NCBI GenBank assembly: GCA_017647065.1
Contig: JAGCLI010000133.1
Coordinates: forward strand, 1 to 7,051
Source: Bacteroidales bacterium
GTDB lineage: Bacteria > Bacteroidota > Bacteroidia > Bacteroidales > P3
Direction of reading: 5' to 3'
DNA length: 7,051 nucleotides
The stretch's first letter is position 1. The number at the start of each line of letters is the position of its first letter. The position numbers and the translations under genes are program-made. Shown piece by piece: positions 1 to 5,930 of this stretch. Below the pieces are notes generated by a model. It had not been told where the DNA came from. It made no database searches and saw only the letters and a list, made by a program, of their open reading frames with translations.

Positions 1-1
1 A

Positions 2-598
2 GATGGTGCAGCACGTTATGCTTCTGAGGTAGCAAGTGTGCCTGTGATCAATGCCGGTGACGGAGCTAATCAACACCCAACACAATGTATGTTGGATTTG
101 TATTCAATTCAAAAAACGCAAGGAGGGTTAGATAACTTGAATATTACTATGGTAGGAGATTTAAAGTATGGAAGAACAGTGCATTCTTTGGTTCAAGCAA
201 TGTGCAATTTTAATGCAACTTTCCATTTTGTTTCTCCTGAGGAATTAAAAATGCCTTCTTCTGTGAAAATGCACATAAAAAATATGGGATTGGAGTATTA
301 TCAATATACAAAATTAGAAGATGTTATTCCTTTTTCTGATATTATTTATATGACAAGAATACAAAGAGAACGTTTTTCTGATCCTTTGGAATATGAAAGA
401 GTAAAAGATTGTTATATTTTAGATGCTGCTACACTTAAAGGTTGTAAACCAAATATGAAAGTGTTGCACCCATTGCCAAGAGTAAATGAAATCGCAACCG
501 ATGTAGATAAAACTCCTTATGCTTACTATTTCCAACAAGCTCAAAATGGAGTTTATGTTCGTCAAGCATTGATGGCAGCAATTTTAGGAGTAAAATAA
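2..598 (+). CDS. pyrB: Aspartate carbamoyltransferase catalytic chain, 3' part (5' end outside window)
   Basis: Catalytic subunit of cytosolic aspartate transcarbamoylase, which joins carbamoyl phosphate and L-aspartate to give N-carbamoyl-L-aspartate, the committed step of pyrimidine synthesis. The reading frame is open from the first complete codon at position 2 ([10 protein letters not shown]...), so the gene begins upstream. The GTG at 38 is an internal valine, not a start. About 198 codons are present of a usual 300-310, and the fragment starts near E. coli PyrB residue 137. Visible conserved blocks are [24 protein letters not shown] (the Arg matches E. coli R167), TRIQRER (R229 and Q231), [25 protein letters not shown] (the LP matches L267-P268) and a C-terminal [11 protein letters not shown]. 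pyrI follows 22 nt after the stop, so the pair should form the regulated dodecameric enzyme. The promoter lies outside the window. Identification is near certain. Confidence 0.97.
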   Translation, partial: DGAARYASEVASVPVINAGDGANQHPTQCMLDLYSIQKTQGGLDNLNITMVGDLKYGRTVHSLVQAMCNFNATFHFVSPEELKMPSSVKMHIKNMGLEYYQYTKLEDVIPFSDIIYMTRIQRERFSDPLEYERVKDCYILDAATLKGCKPNMKVLHPLPRVNEIATDVDKTPYAYYFQQAQNGVYVRQALMAAILGVK

Positions 599-620
599 TA
601 ACTTAATAAATAGATTAGAT

Positions 621-1082
621 ATGTCAAACGAAAGAAAAAAGGAACTTGTTGTTTCTGCAATTGATAACGGAACTGTAATTGACCATATTCCTGCAAACGA
701 AATATATAAAGTAGTAAAGATTCTTAATTTAGATAGTTACAATGATGAGGTGTTGATAGGAACAAATCTTTCAAGTAAGAAGTTTGGTAAAAAAGGAATC
801 ATAAAAGTTAAAAATAAATTTTTTGAAGAAACTGAGGTTAATAAAATATCTTTAGTTGCTCCAAACGCTACACTTATTGTAATAAAGGATTATGAAGTTG
901 TTGAAAAGATACAATTAAATATTCCTAAGGAAATTAAAAAAATTGTAAAGTGCATAAATCCTAATTGTATAACAAATATTGAGGATATAGAGACTTATTT
1001 CAAAGTTGTAGAAAAAGAACCTTTGAAATTGCAATGTCACTATTGCGAAAAGACAATGACAAATATTCGTTTTGAAGAATAA
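621..1082 (+). CDS. pyrI: Aspartate carbamoyltransferase regulatory chain
   Basis: Regulatory subunit of aspartate transcarbamoylase. In the known enzyme it binds CTP/ATP/UTP and holds the catalytic trimers together through a zinc domain. The protein is 153 residues, equal to E. coli PyrI. The N-terminal allosteric domain has the hallmark AIDNGTVIDHIPA (about residues 13-25), a conserved IGTNL stretch, and the APNAT and DYEVVEK segments. The C-terminal zinc domain carries all four ligands as C111-x4-C116 and C139-x2-C142 (CINPNC and CHYC). The start ATG at 621 is the only sensible one and gives the normal N terminus; no strong Shine-Dalgarno is seen, as is usual in Bacteroidota. It lies 22 nt after pyrB and is followed at once by a strong hairpin, so it is likely the last gene of that transcript. 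The intact zinc site and effector-domain motifs suggest a working allosteric subunit. Confidence 0.97.
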   Translation: MSNERKKELVVSAIDNGTVIDHIPANEIYKVVKILNLDSYNDEVLIGTNLSSKKFGKKGIIKVKNKFFEETEVNKISLVAPNATLIVIKDYEVVEKIQLNIPKEIKKIVKCINPNCITNIEDIETYFKVVEKEPLKLQCHYCEKTMTNIRFEE

Positions 1083-1084
1083 AG

Positions 1085-1149
1085 AAAAAAAAGCAAAGAA
1101 TTATTAAATTTTTTTAAAGGATTATTTAATTATTTCTTTGCTTTTTTTT
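1085..1149 (+). terminator. Long AT-rich intrinsic terminator after pyrBI
   Basis: A perfect 16-bp inverted repeat has its left arm at 1085-1100 (AAAAAAAAGCAAAGAA) and right arm at 1134-1149. An inner 7-bp stem continues it (1103-1109 with 1124-1130, ATTAAAT/ATTTAAT) after a 2/3-nt internal loop, leaving a 14-nt apical loop. The right arm ends in eight T. The hairpin starts 2 nt after the pyrI stop, so it should end the pyrBI transcript before the next promoter. The A8/T8 symmetry means it could also act on the other strand, although no gene there needs it. Confidence 0.85.
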
Positions 1150-1179
1150 GTGTTTTCTTTGGATTTTTTTATTAAAATC

Positions 1180-1210
1180 TTGTTCAGTTTAAAGAAAAAT
1201 CGTACCTTTG
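1180..1210 (+). promoter_or_regulatory. Bacteroidota-type promoter for the DUF177-rpmF-plsX-fabH operon
   Basis: A -33-type TTG at 1180-1182 is followed by a 20-nt spacer and the -7-type TACCTTTG at 1203-1210. This matches the Bacteroidota consensus TTTG...TAnnTTTG read by their primary sigma factor. The expected transcription start is about 1216-1218, giving a leader of roughly 26-28 nt before the ATG at 1244. The position right after a terminator and before a seven-gene run supports the call. The assignment rests on sequence only. Confidence 0.82.
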
Positions 1211-1243
1211 CAAACTCTTAAAAGCATATAGAAGGTTAGGACG

Positions 1244-1759
1244 ATGAGTAAGAGATATGTTTTGAAGTTTAGTGGATTGAAAAATGGCATTCACGAATTT
1301 GAGTACACAATCGACGAAAAGTTATTCAAAGAGTTTGATTGTGAGGAAGTTCTTGGTGCTGATTTATCTATGAAAGTAAACTTGGATAAGAGTGAAAAAC
1401 AATTAAAGTTAGAATTTCATATTCATGGTGTATTGCAAGTGATTTGCGATAGATGTGGAGAAGAAATGGATTTGAATATGGATTTTAACAAAACGTTGTA
1501 TGTGGAATTTGGGGAGCAGTTTGAAGAGCAAGATGTAGATTTGTTTGTGATTCCGTTCAACGAATATTCATTGGATTTAGCGCCATTTGTTTACGAATAC
1601 GTAACTTTGGAAAAACCAATGCGTTGTGTACACGGAGAAACCCAAGGAAACACACAGCTTTGTAATAAGGAAATAATAGAAATGTTAGAAAAACCAATAG
1701 AAGAGGTGGAAAAAGAAACTGATTCACGTTGGGACGCTTTAAAGAATTTAAAATTTTGA
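1244..1759 (+). CDS. DUF177 (YceD-family) protein, four-cysteine form
   Basis: Member of the DUF177/YceD family, usually encoded just before rpmF; homologues have been linked to 23S rRNA accumulation in bacteria and chloroplasts, but the molecular action is not known. The protein is 171 residues, normal for the family. An N-terminal beta-rich part (residues 1-60) leads into ICDRCGEEM, with C68 and C71. A second cysteine pair, C128 and C140 (MRCVHGE...QLCN), probably completes a zinc site. An acidic stretch of short helices (about 141-158) precedes the family's C-terminal signature SRWDALKNL (161-169). No signal peptide or membrane segment is seen, so it should be cytosolic. It is first in the operon, 21 nt before rpmF, fitting a ribosome-assembly role. 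The start ATG at 1244 lies behind a weak purine-rich stretch (GAAGGTTAGG) and about 27 nt after the predicted transcription start. Confidence 0.9.
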   Translation: MSKRYVLKFSGLKNGIHEFEYTIDEKLFKEFDCEEVLGADLSMKVNLDKSEKQLKLEFHIHGVLQVICDRCGEEMDLNMDFNKTLYVEFGEQFEEQDVDLFVIPFNEYSLDLAPFVYEYVTLEKPMRCVHGETQGNTQLCNKEIIEMLEKPIEEVEKETDSRWDALKNLKF

Positions 1760-1780
1760 AACAAATAAATTTAATTTAAT

Positions 1781-1966
1781 ATGCCACATCCAAAACACAG
1801 ATTCTCTCAAACGAGAACAGCAAAAAGAAGAACTCACGATAAAGTTGAAGGAGTTCAATTAACAACATGTAGCAACTGCGGTGCACCTGTTATTATGCAC
1901 AGAGTGTGTCCTGAATGCGGATTTTATAGAGGAAAAGAAGCTATAAAGAAAGAAGCAGAAGCCTAA
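1781..1966 (+). CDS. rpmF: 50S ribosomal protein L32, zinc-binding form
   Basis: Structural protein bL32 of the large ribosomal subunit. It has 61 residues, the usual size. The N terminus MPHPKHRFSQTRTAKRRTHDK is the typical basic rRNA-binding tail. It carries the complete four-cysteine ribbon: C30-x2-C33 and C43-x2-C46 (TCSNCGAP...HRVCPECGFYRG). Some bacteria switch to cysteine-free L32 copies under zinc limitation; this is the zinc-requiring copy, and no second copy lies in the window. It sits between DUF177 (21 nt upstream) and plsX (17 nt downstream), the standard arrangement that links ribosome synthesis with lipid synthesis. The C terminus is a lysine/glutamate-rich tail. Confidence 0.98.
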   Translation: MPHPKHRFSQTRTAKRRTHDKVEGVQLTTCSNCGAPVIMHRVCPECGFYRGKEAIKKEAEA

Positions 1967-1983
1967 TTCATTTTCGAAAAATT

Positions 1984-2928
1984 ATGAGAATAGGGCTTGA
2001 TGCTATGGGTGGCGATTACGCACCCAAGGCTGTAGTTGAAGGTGCAATATTAGCTCAAAAAGAATTATCAAATGAAGATACGATAGTTCTTTTTGGGCGA
2101 AGTACTGATATACTTCAAATTTTAAAAGACAATGGAGTTGATTCTTCTTTATTTGAGATAGTTGATGCAGATGAAGTAATAGATATGCACGACAAACCTG
2201 CAAAAGCATTTGCTAAGAAACCAAATTCAAGTATGGCTGTTGGCTTTAGATATTTGAAAGAAGGTAAGATAGATAGCTTTGCAAGTGCAGGAAATACAGG
2301 TGCAATGCTTGTTGGAACGATGTATTCTGTTGGTGTAATCAATGGAATAATGCGTCCATGTCTTGCTGCACTTGTGCCAAAGGTAGATGGAGGAGTTACT
2401 CTTTTGACAGATGTTGGTGTAAATCCAGATGCAAAACCAGAAATGTTGGTTCAATTTGCTGTTTTAGGAAGTGTATATGCTAAAACAGCATTAGGAATGC
2501 AAAATCCTAAGGTTGGATTAGCAAATATTGGGGAAGAAGAAGAAAAGGGTAATGCTCAAACTCAAGCAGCACACGCATTGATGAAAGAAAACAAGAGTTT
2601 TGAATTTTTTGGTAATGCAGAACCTGTTGAAATCTTTAAAAACAATGTAGATGTTGTTGTTTGTGATGGTTTTGTTGGAAATATGTTGATGAAACACACC
2701 GAAGCATTAGCAAGAGTCTTTGCAAAAAGAGGACTTGTTGATGAATATGTGGCACGATTCAACTACGAAATATATGGAGGCTTACCATTACTTGGAGCAA
2801 ACTCTATTGTATTGATAGGACATGGAATATCAAACGCTAAAGCGATTAAAAGCATGATATTTCAATCAAAGAATATATACGAAACTAATCTAATAGGACA
2901 ATTGAAAGAAACATTATCCGTTAATTAG
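1984..2928 (+). CDS. plsX: Phosphate acyltransferase PlsX
   Basis: Peripheral membrane enzyme that converts acyl-ACP plus phosphate to acyl-phosphate, the donor used by PlsY to acylate glycerol-3-phosphate. Conserved blocks in order are GLDAMGGDYAPKAVVEG (4-20), SAGNTGAML (101-109), LLTDVGVNPDAKPEMLVQFA (140-159), NPKVGLANIGEEEEKGN (174-190), DVVVCDGFVGNMLMKHTEA (223-241) and YGGLPLLGANSIVLIGHGISN (264-284). Its 314 residues are shorter than the 330-350 common in Gram-positive PlsX. The shortening lies mainly between the GFVGN block and YGG, where the helical hairpin implicated in membrane contact normally sits; from memory this compact form is usual in Bacteroidota. The start ATG at 1984 gives the canonical N terminus MRIGLDAMGGD. 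It lies 17 nt after rpmF and 27 nt before fabH, in the conserved order. Confidence 0.97.
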   Translation: MRIGLDAMGGDYAPKAVVEGAILAQKELSNEDTIVLFGRSTDILQILKDNGVDSSLFEIVDADEVIDMHDKPAKAFAKKPNSSMAVGFRYLKEGKIDSFASAGNTGAMLVGTMYSVGVINGIMRPCLAALVPKVDGGVTLLTDVGVNPDAKPEMLVQFAVLGSVYAKTALGMQNPKVGLANIGEEEEKGNAQTQAAHALMKENKSFEFFGNAEPVEIFKNNVDVVVCDGFVGNMLMKHTEALARVFAKRGLVDEYVARFNYEIYGGLPLLGANSIVLIGHGISNAKAIKSMIFQSKNIYETNLIGQLKETLSVN

Positions 2929-2955
2929 TTTGTATTTACAAAAAAAGATAGAAAA

Positions 2956-3942
2956 ATGTCAAAGTTAAAAGCTGCAATAACTGCGGTAGAAGGGTATGTA
3001 CCAGATTATATCCTTACTAACGATGAGCTAAGTCAAATGGTAGATACTAATGACGAGTGGATAATGACTCGAATTGGTATTAAAGAACGTCATATCTTAA
3101 AAGGAGAAAAAGGACCTTCTGATATGGCAGAAATTATTGTTAAAAGAATATTGGAGAAAAAGAATATTTCTCCTGATGAAATAGAGTTAGTAATTTGTTG
3201 TACGGTTACACCTGATATGGTCTTTCCTGCAACTGCAAATGTCATTGCTCACAAATGTGGAATCAAACACGGATTTGGTTTTGATATAAATGCAGGTTGC
3301 TCGGGCTTTCTTTATGGATTGACAACTGCTACAAAATACATAGAATCTGGCTTTGTGAAAAAAGCAATCGTGATTGGAGCAGAAAAAATGTCAGCAATCG
3401 TAAATTATCAAGATAGAGCAACATGCCCAATCTTTGGAGACGGAGCTGCAGCCGTACTTTTAGAAGCGACAGAAGATGAATACGGAATTATAGATGAAGT
3501 ATTGTATTCTGATGGTGAAGGAGTAAAACACTTACATCAAGTTGCGGGAGGTTCAGTTAAACCAGCATCGCACGAAACCGTTGATGCAAGAGAGCATTTC
3601 ATTTATCAAGAAGGACAAGCCGTATTTAAATGGGCTGTTGTTAAAATGGCGGAAGCGACAGAAGAAATATTAAAAAGAAATAATATGACTTCGCAAGACA
3701 TAAGCTATCTATTGCCTCACCAAGCTAATATGAGAATAATCTCAGCAACAGGAAAACGTCTTGAACTTGAAAATGAAAAAGTTTTAGTCAATATAGAAAA
3801 ATACGGAAATACGACATCTGCAACCATTCCTATGCTAATGTTTGAAAATCAACATAAGTTCAAAAAAGGAGACAATCTTATTTTGACAGCATTTGGAGCA
3901 GGATTTACTTGGGGTGCAGTATTAGTTAAATGGGCTATTTAA
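2956..3942 (+). CDS. fabH: Beta-ketoacyl-ACP synthase III
   Basis: Thiolase-fold condensing enzyme that starts type II fatty-acid synthesis by condensing an acyl-CoA primer with malonyl-ACP; in Bacteroidota it often also uses branched primers, but specificity cannot be read here. It has 328 residues, normal for FabH. The catalytic triad is complete: C115 in INAGCSGF, H255 in LLPHQANMR and N285 in EKYGNTTSATIP. Other family marks are the N-terminal VDTNDEWIMTRIGIKER, GDGAAAVLLE (161-170) and the C-terminal LTAFGAGFTWGAVLVKW. The start ATG at 2956 follows an A-rich leader. The last 13 nt overlap the start of the MBL-fold gene in another frame, so translation of the two is likely coupled. FabH uses the malonyl-ACP pool, and PlsX uses the acyl-ACP that results. 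Confidence 0.98.
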   Translation: MSKLKAAITAVEGYVPDYILTNDELSQMVDTNDEWIMTRIGIKERHILKGEKGPSDMAEIIVKRILEKKNISPDEIELVICCTVTPDMVFPATANVIAHKCGIKHGFGFDINAGCSGFLYGLTTATKYIESGFVKKAIVIGAEKMSAIVNYQDRATCPIFGDGAAAVLLEATEDEYGIIDEVLYSDGEGVKHLHQVAGGSVKPASHETVDAREHFIYQEGQAVFKWAVVKMAEATEEILKRNNMTSQDISYLLPHQANMRIISATGKRLELENEKVLVNIEKYGNTTSATIPMLMFENQHKFKKGDNLILTAFGAGFTWGAVLVKWAI

Positions 3943-4718
3943 ATATAGTTTTTTTAGGAACAGGAACCTCGCAAGGCGTACCAGTTATTGGGTGCGATTG
4001 CGAGGTTTGTCTTTCTAATGATGAAAAAGATAAGCGATTGCGTTCGTCTATTTTGATAACATCCGACAAAGGAACACAGATAACAATAGATGCAGGACCC
4101 GATTTTAGAACGCAAATGCTTAATGAAAGAGTTAAATATTTAGATGCAATACTTGTAACACACGCACATAGAGATCACGTTTCGGGGCTTGACGATGTGC
4201 GTTCATATAATTACCTTCAACAAAGCCCTATGCCAATTTTTGCAAATAAATATGCAATAGAAAGTATAAAAAACGAATTTTCCTACGCATTTGCACAAGT
4301 TAAATATCCGGGATTGCCAGAATTTGACTTGCAAGAAATAGATGTAGAAAAGCATAATCAAATAAAAATAAAAGAATTAGAAATCGTACCAATAGAAGTG
4401 ATGCACTTCAAACTTCCAATCTTAGCATATAGAATAGGAAACTTTGCATACATAACAGATGCCAAAACAATAAGCGAAAAAGAAAAACAAAAACTAAAAG
4501 GAGTGAAGCATTTAGTAGTAAATGCCCTAAGAAAAGAAGAACATTTCTCACACTTCTCATTAAGCGAAGCCTTAAATCTCATAGCAGAGCTACAACCCGA
4601 AAAAGCATACCTTACACATATCAGTCATTTCTTCGGAAAAGACAAAGAAATATTAAAAGAATTGCCCAAAAACGTGCAATTAGCATACGATGGACTTAAA
4701 ATAAGAATACAACAATGA
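3930..4718 (+). CDS. PhnP-like metallo-beta-lactamase-fold hydrolase, substrate unknown
   Basis: Cytosolic metal-dependent hydrolase of 262 residues in the PhnP-like branch of the metallo-beta-lactamase fold. The N terminus runs straight into the first strand and family signature FLGTGTSQGVPVIGC (8-22), with C22, C24 and C27 forming a cysteine cluster like the structural zinc site of PhnP. The metal-binding motif is THAHRDH (H78, H80, D82, H83). Probable further ligands are H159 (EVMHF), D177 (YITDAKT) and H230 (YLTHISH). PhnP itself is a cyclic phosphodiesterase of phosphonate breakdown, but no other phn gene is here, so the substrate is open: a cyclic nucleotide, cyclic phosphate or similar diester is plausible. 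It overlaps fabH by 13 nt and pnuC by 4 nt (ATGA), so it is embedded in the operon. The ATG at 3930 is preferred because it gives only three residues before the first strand. T-poor codons become common in its second half. Confidence 0.88.
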   Translation: MGYLNIVFLGTGTSQGVPVIGCDCEVCLSNDEKDKRLRSSILITSDKGTQITIDAGPDFRTQMLNERVKYLDAILVTHAHRDHVSGLDDVRSYNYLQQSPMPIFANKYAIESIKNEFSYAFAQVKYPGLPEFDLQEIDVEKHNQIKIKELEIVPIEVMHFKLPILAYRIGNFAYITDAKTISEKEKQKLKGVKHLVVNALRKEEHFSHFSLSEALNLIAELQPEKAYLTHISHFFGKDKEILKELPKNVQLAYDGLKIRIQQ

Positions 4719-5272
4719 TAGAAATAATAGCAGCAATCATAGGAACAATATACATAGTCTTAGAATACAAAGCCTCACCTTGGCTATGGTCTTTTAATAT
4801 CCTTATGGCATTGATGTATGTCTATGTATTTTTTGACAATGGAGTATATGCACAAATGCTAATCCAAGTTTATTACGTATTTATTGGCATTTACGGTTGG
4901 TTAGAATGGAAAGGAATGCTAAAAAACGGTAAAAAAGAAGAAAAACCAATCACCTCACTACCAAAAAAACTTTATTTACCGGTAATAATCATAACAATAG
5001 CACTTTCAATCGCAATTTCCCTGATCTTAAAACAAATACCAGACAATGAAGTTTGGCTTTTAGACGGTGTTTCCACAGCATTAAGCGTAGTAGCAATGTG
5101 GTTATTGGCCAAAAAGTATTATCAACAATGGATATTTTGGATAATAGTAGAGCCAATCATAATTATAATGTCCTTACAAACAGAGATGTACGCAACAGCC
5201 GTGCTTTATCTAATCTATACCATAATAGCAATAATGGGTTACTTTAAATGGAAAAAACAATCAATACATTAA
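4715..5272 (+). CDS. PnuC-family vitamin transporter, probably thiamine (PnuT-like)
   Basis: Inner-membrane facilitator of the PnuC family, whose members import nicotinamide riboside, thiamine or riboflavin and rely on a cytosolic kinase to trap the substrate. The 185 residues contain about seven hydrophobic segments: roughly 3-17, 22-40, 44-62, 87-106, 113-132, 138-154 and 158-177. Family marks are SPWLWSFNI (21-29), the QVYYVFIGIYGWLEW motif (51-65, with W62 and W65) and the C-terminal Trp-rich GYFKWKK. It starts inside the stop of the MBL gene (ATGA) and overlaps the thiamine pyrophosphokinase gene by 25 nt. This coupling to a thiamine-trapping enzyme is the reason to infer thiamine; the corresponding Bacteroides transporter is called PnuT. 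Nicotinamide riboside is the main alternative. Isoleucine codons are heavily ATA/ATC (19 ATA, 9 ATC, 4 ATT), unlike pyrI upstream. Confidence 0.9.
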   Translation: MIEIIAAIIGTIYIVLEYKASPWLWSFNILMALMYVYVFFDNGVYAQMLIQVYYVFIGIYGWLEWKGMLKNGKKEEKPITSLPKKLYLPVIIITIALSIAISLILKQIPDNEVWLLDGVSTALSVVAMWLLAKKYYQQWIFWIIVEPIIIIMSLQTEMYATAVLYLIYTIIAIMGYFKWKKQSIH

Positions 5273-5904
5273 ACATAGAAAACATAGAAGTTGTTGTATT
5301 AGCCAACGGAGAATTTCCAATAAATCAAATACCTCTTTCGCTATTACAAAGACCTATTCCCGTTGTATGTTGCGATGGAGCGATAGAGGCTTTGGATAAA
5401 ATTGGCAAAACGCCCTTAGCACTAATAGGAGATGGCGATTCGGTAAGTGAAGAATTGAAAAACAAATACTTAGATAGGTGGCATTTTATTGCAGACCAAG
5501 AAACAAACGATTTAACCAAAGCAATGAATTTCTGCATTGAAAAAGGATTTAAAGAAGTTGCAATACTTGGAGCGACAGGCAAAAGAGAAGACCACACATT
5601 AGCCAATATCTCACTACTTGTCGAATATTCAAAACAAGTAAACGTAAGAATGTTTACCGATTATGGAGTTTTTGTCCCAATTTCCCAAACAACAACCCTT
5701 TCTTCATTTGCAAAACAACAAGTATCTATTTTTTCGCTTGATGCAAGCAATCCCTTAACATCCAAAAACCTACGTTACCCGATAGAAAACCGTAAATTCA
5801 AATATTGGTGGGAAGCAAGCCTAAACGAAGCCATAGAAAAAAACTTCACTCTCTTTACTGAAAGTGAAGTAATTATATATCAAACCTACGAAGTCAAAAA
5901 TTAA
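5248..5904 (+). CDS. Thiamine pyrophosphokinase
   Basis: Cytosolic enzyme that transfers pyrophosphate from ATP to thiamine, giving thiamine diphosphate (TPP). The 218 residues show the family blocks in order: PVVCCDGAIEAL (38-49), LIGDGDS (59-65) with the acidic metal/ATP residues, DQETNDLTKAM (83-93), and GATGKREDHTLANISLL (108-124). The C-terminal thiamine-binding beta domain has RYPIENRKFKYWW and ASLNEA (190-195), where many homologues have a TSNEA-type motif; as I recall, a leucine at this place is common in Bacteroidota. It starts 25 nt inside pnuC in another frame, and no other good start precedes the first strand (IEVVVLANGEF), so translation should be coupled. Transporter plus kinase make a complete import-and-trap salvage route. 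No Nudix domain is fused, unlike the Tnr3-type proteins of some relatives. It is the last gene of the operon. Confidence 0.94.
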   Translation: MEKTINTLNIENIEVVVLANGEFPINQIPLSLLQRPIPVVCCDGAIEALDKIGKTPLALIGDGDSVSEELKNKYLDRWHFIADQETNDLTKAMNFCIEKGFKEVAILGATGKREDHTLANISLLVEYSKQVNVRMFTDYGVFVPISQTTTLSSFAKQQVSIFSLDASNPLTSKNLRYPIENRKFKYWWEASLNEAIEKNFTLFTESEVIIYQTYEVKN

Positions 5905-5930
5905 GCTTTTTTTTTATTGATTAAATTTTT
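5896..5930. terminator. Possible weak bidirectional terminator between convergent genes
   Basis: Only 16 nt separate the two convergent stop codons. AAAAATTAA at 5896-5904 can pair with TTAAATTTTT at 5921-5930 with one bulged base, placing a run of nine T (5907-5915) in the loop. The stem is purely A-T and overlaps both stop codons. It is the only candidate structure here for ending the operon and the yitT transcript, but its predicted strength is low. Confidence 0.28.

Noticed and set aside
38..598. pyrB as a complete short gene starting at GTG 38
   Set aside because: The frame stays open to position 2 and the upstream codons ([12 protein letters not shown]) match the PyrB family, so this is an internal valine in a gene cut by the window edge.
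2003..2762. Several 66-75 residue reading frames on the - strand within plsX
   Set aside because: They lie fully inside a firmly identified gene, overlap each other and show no family motifs; they mirror its codon use.
2925..2932. TTAGTTTG as an internal -7 promoter element before fabH
   Set aside because: One fixed base differs from TAnnTTTG and no good -33 element is visible at the right spacing inside the end of plsX.
4600..4715. TPP riboswitch before the transporter-kinase pair
   Set aside because: The stretch is coding for the MBL-fold protein, and I see no conserved THI-box segments (such as CTGAGA followed by ACCTGATCTGG) there or elsewhere in the window.
5325..5606. 93-residue - strand frame inside the thiamine pyrophosphokinase gene
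   Set aside because: It covers the conserved GDGDS and GATGKRED coding region on the opposite strand and has no recognisable domain or promoter.
5843..5870. 8-bp perfect hairpin ACTTCACT/AGTGAAGT near the end of the thiamine kinase gene as operon terminator
   Set aside because: It lies inside the coding sequence with a 12-nt loop and has no T-run right after it; the nearest T-run is 37 nt downstream.
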